From: Caryophanales bacterium UBA1624
Lineage (GTDB): Bacteria > Bacillota_I > Bacilli_A > RFN20 > CAG-826
Direction of reading: 5' to 3'
DNA: 6,539 bases
NCBI GenBank assembly: GCA_002321395.1
Contig: DCMK01000082.1
Span: 8,135 to 14,673, forward strand
Part shown: positions 6,529 through 6,539 of the stretch, one piece after another
Layout: each line of letters begins with the position of its first letter
Numbering within the stretch: the first letter of the stretch is position 1
The notes under the pieces: generated by a model
What the model was told of the DNA's origin: nothing
What the model saw: the letters and a program-made list of their open reading frames with translations, nothing else
Database searches by the model: none
Made by a program: the position numbers and the translations under genes

Positions 6529-6539
6529 AAAAAAGGAGA
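6529..6539 (+). promoter_or_regulatory. Possible ribosome binding site of a plus-strand gene just beyond the window
   Basis: The window ends in an A-run followed by AAGGAG at 6533-6538, like the sites used by genes here. It suggests a plus-strand gene starting within about 10 nt of the right edge, but no start codon is visible. Confidence 0.3.

Noticed and set aside
5274..6530. Long open frame (418 codons) on the minus strand opposite the isomerase
   Set aside because: It is antisense to a well-recognised gene. C-ending codons on the plus strand keep this frame free of stops. The translation is rich in valine, glycine and acidic residues with no family motif, and it runs through the terminator.

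Overview
The window holds six genes and looks like one functional locus for handling unsaturated fatty acids. Five genes lie head to tail on the minus strand, reading from about 4955 to the left edge. In transcription order they are a compact AMP-forming acyl ligase, a stand-alone acyl carrier protein (ACP), a FatA-type acyl-ACP thioesterase, a CrtI/RetSat-like FAD oxidoreductase, and an FAD/NAD(P)H ferredoxin-reductase-type protein that runs off the left edge. Divergent from them, on the plus strand at 5025-6479, is a flavoprotein closely resembling the Cutibacterium (Propionibacterium) acnes polyunsaturated fatty acid isomerase (PAI), the enzyme that makes conjugated linoleic acid. It ends in a clear intrinsic terminator. 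The two transcription units share a control region of about 70 to 105 bp.

The minus-strand genes are very tightly packed, with gaps of 10, 3, 51 and 2 nt, so they are almost certainly one operon. The only larger gap, before the FAD oxidoreductase, carries a perfect 9-bp inverted repeat that covers that gene's ribosome binding site.

Working model (inference): the isomerase turns methylene-interrupted polyunsaturated fatty acids into conjugated dienes. The ligase loads a fatty acid onto the dedicated ACP. The CrtI/RetSat-like flavoenzyme, a superfamily that acts on conjugated polyenes, reduces or rearranges the acyl chain with electrons from the reductase. The thioesterase then releases the product. 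This would be an ACP-tethered route for biohydrogenation or remodelling of unsaturated fatty acids, unlike the hydratase-based route known from lactobacilli. Substrate, direction of the redox step and product cannot be read from the sequence.

Organism: a bacterium of moderate GC that uses purine-rich Shine-Dalgarno sites. TGA is a normal stop (three of the five complete genes end in it), which argues against the Mycoplasma code. Stand-alone FatA-type thioesterases and this operon style fit an anaerobic, gut-type Firmicute, but that assignment is weak. I saw no RNA genes, mobile elements or CRISPR array. No gene-free stretch exceeds 300 bases.
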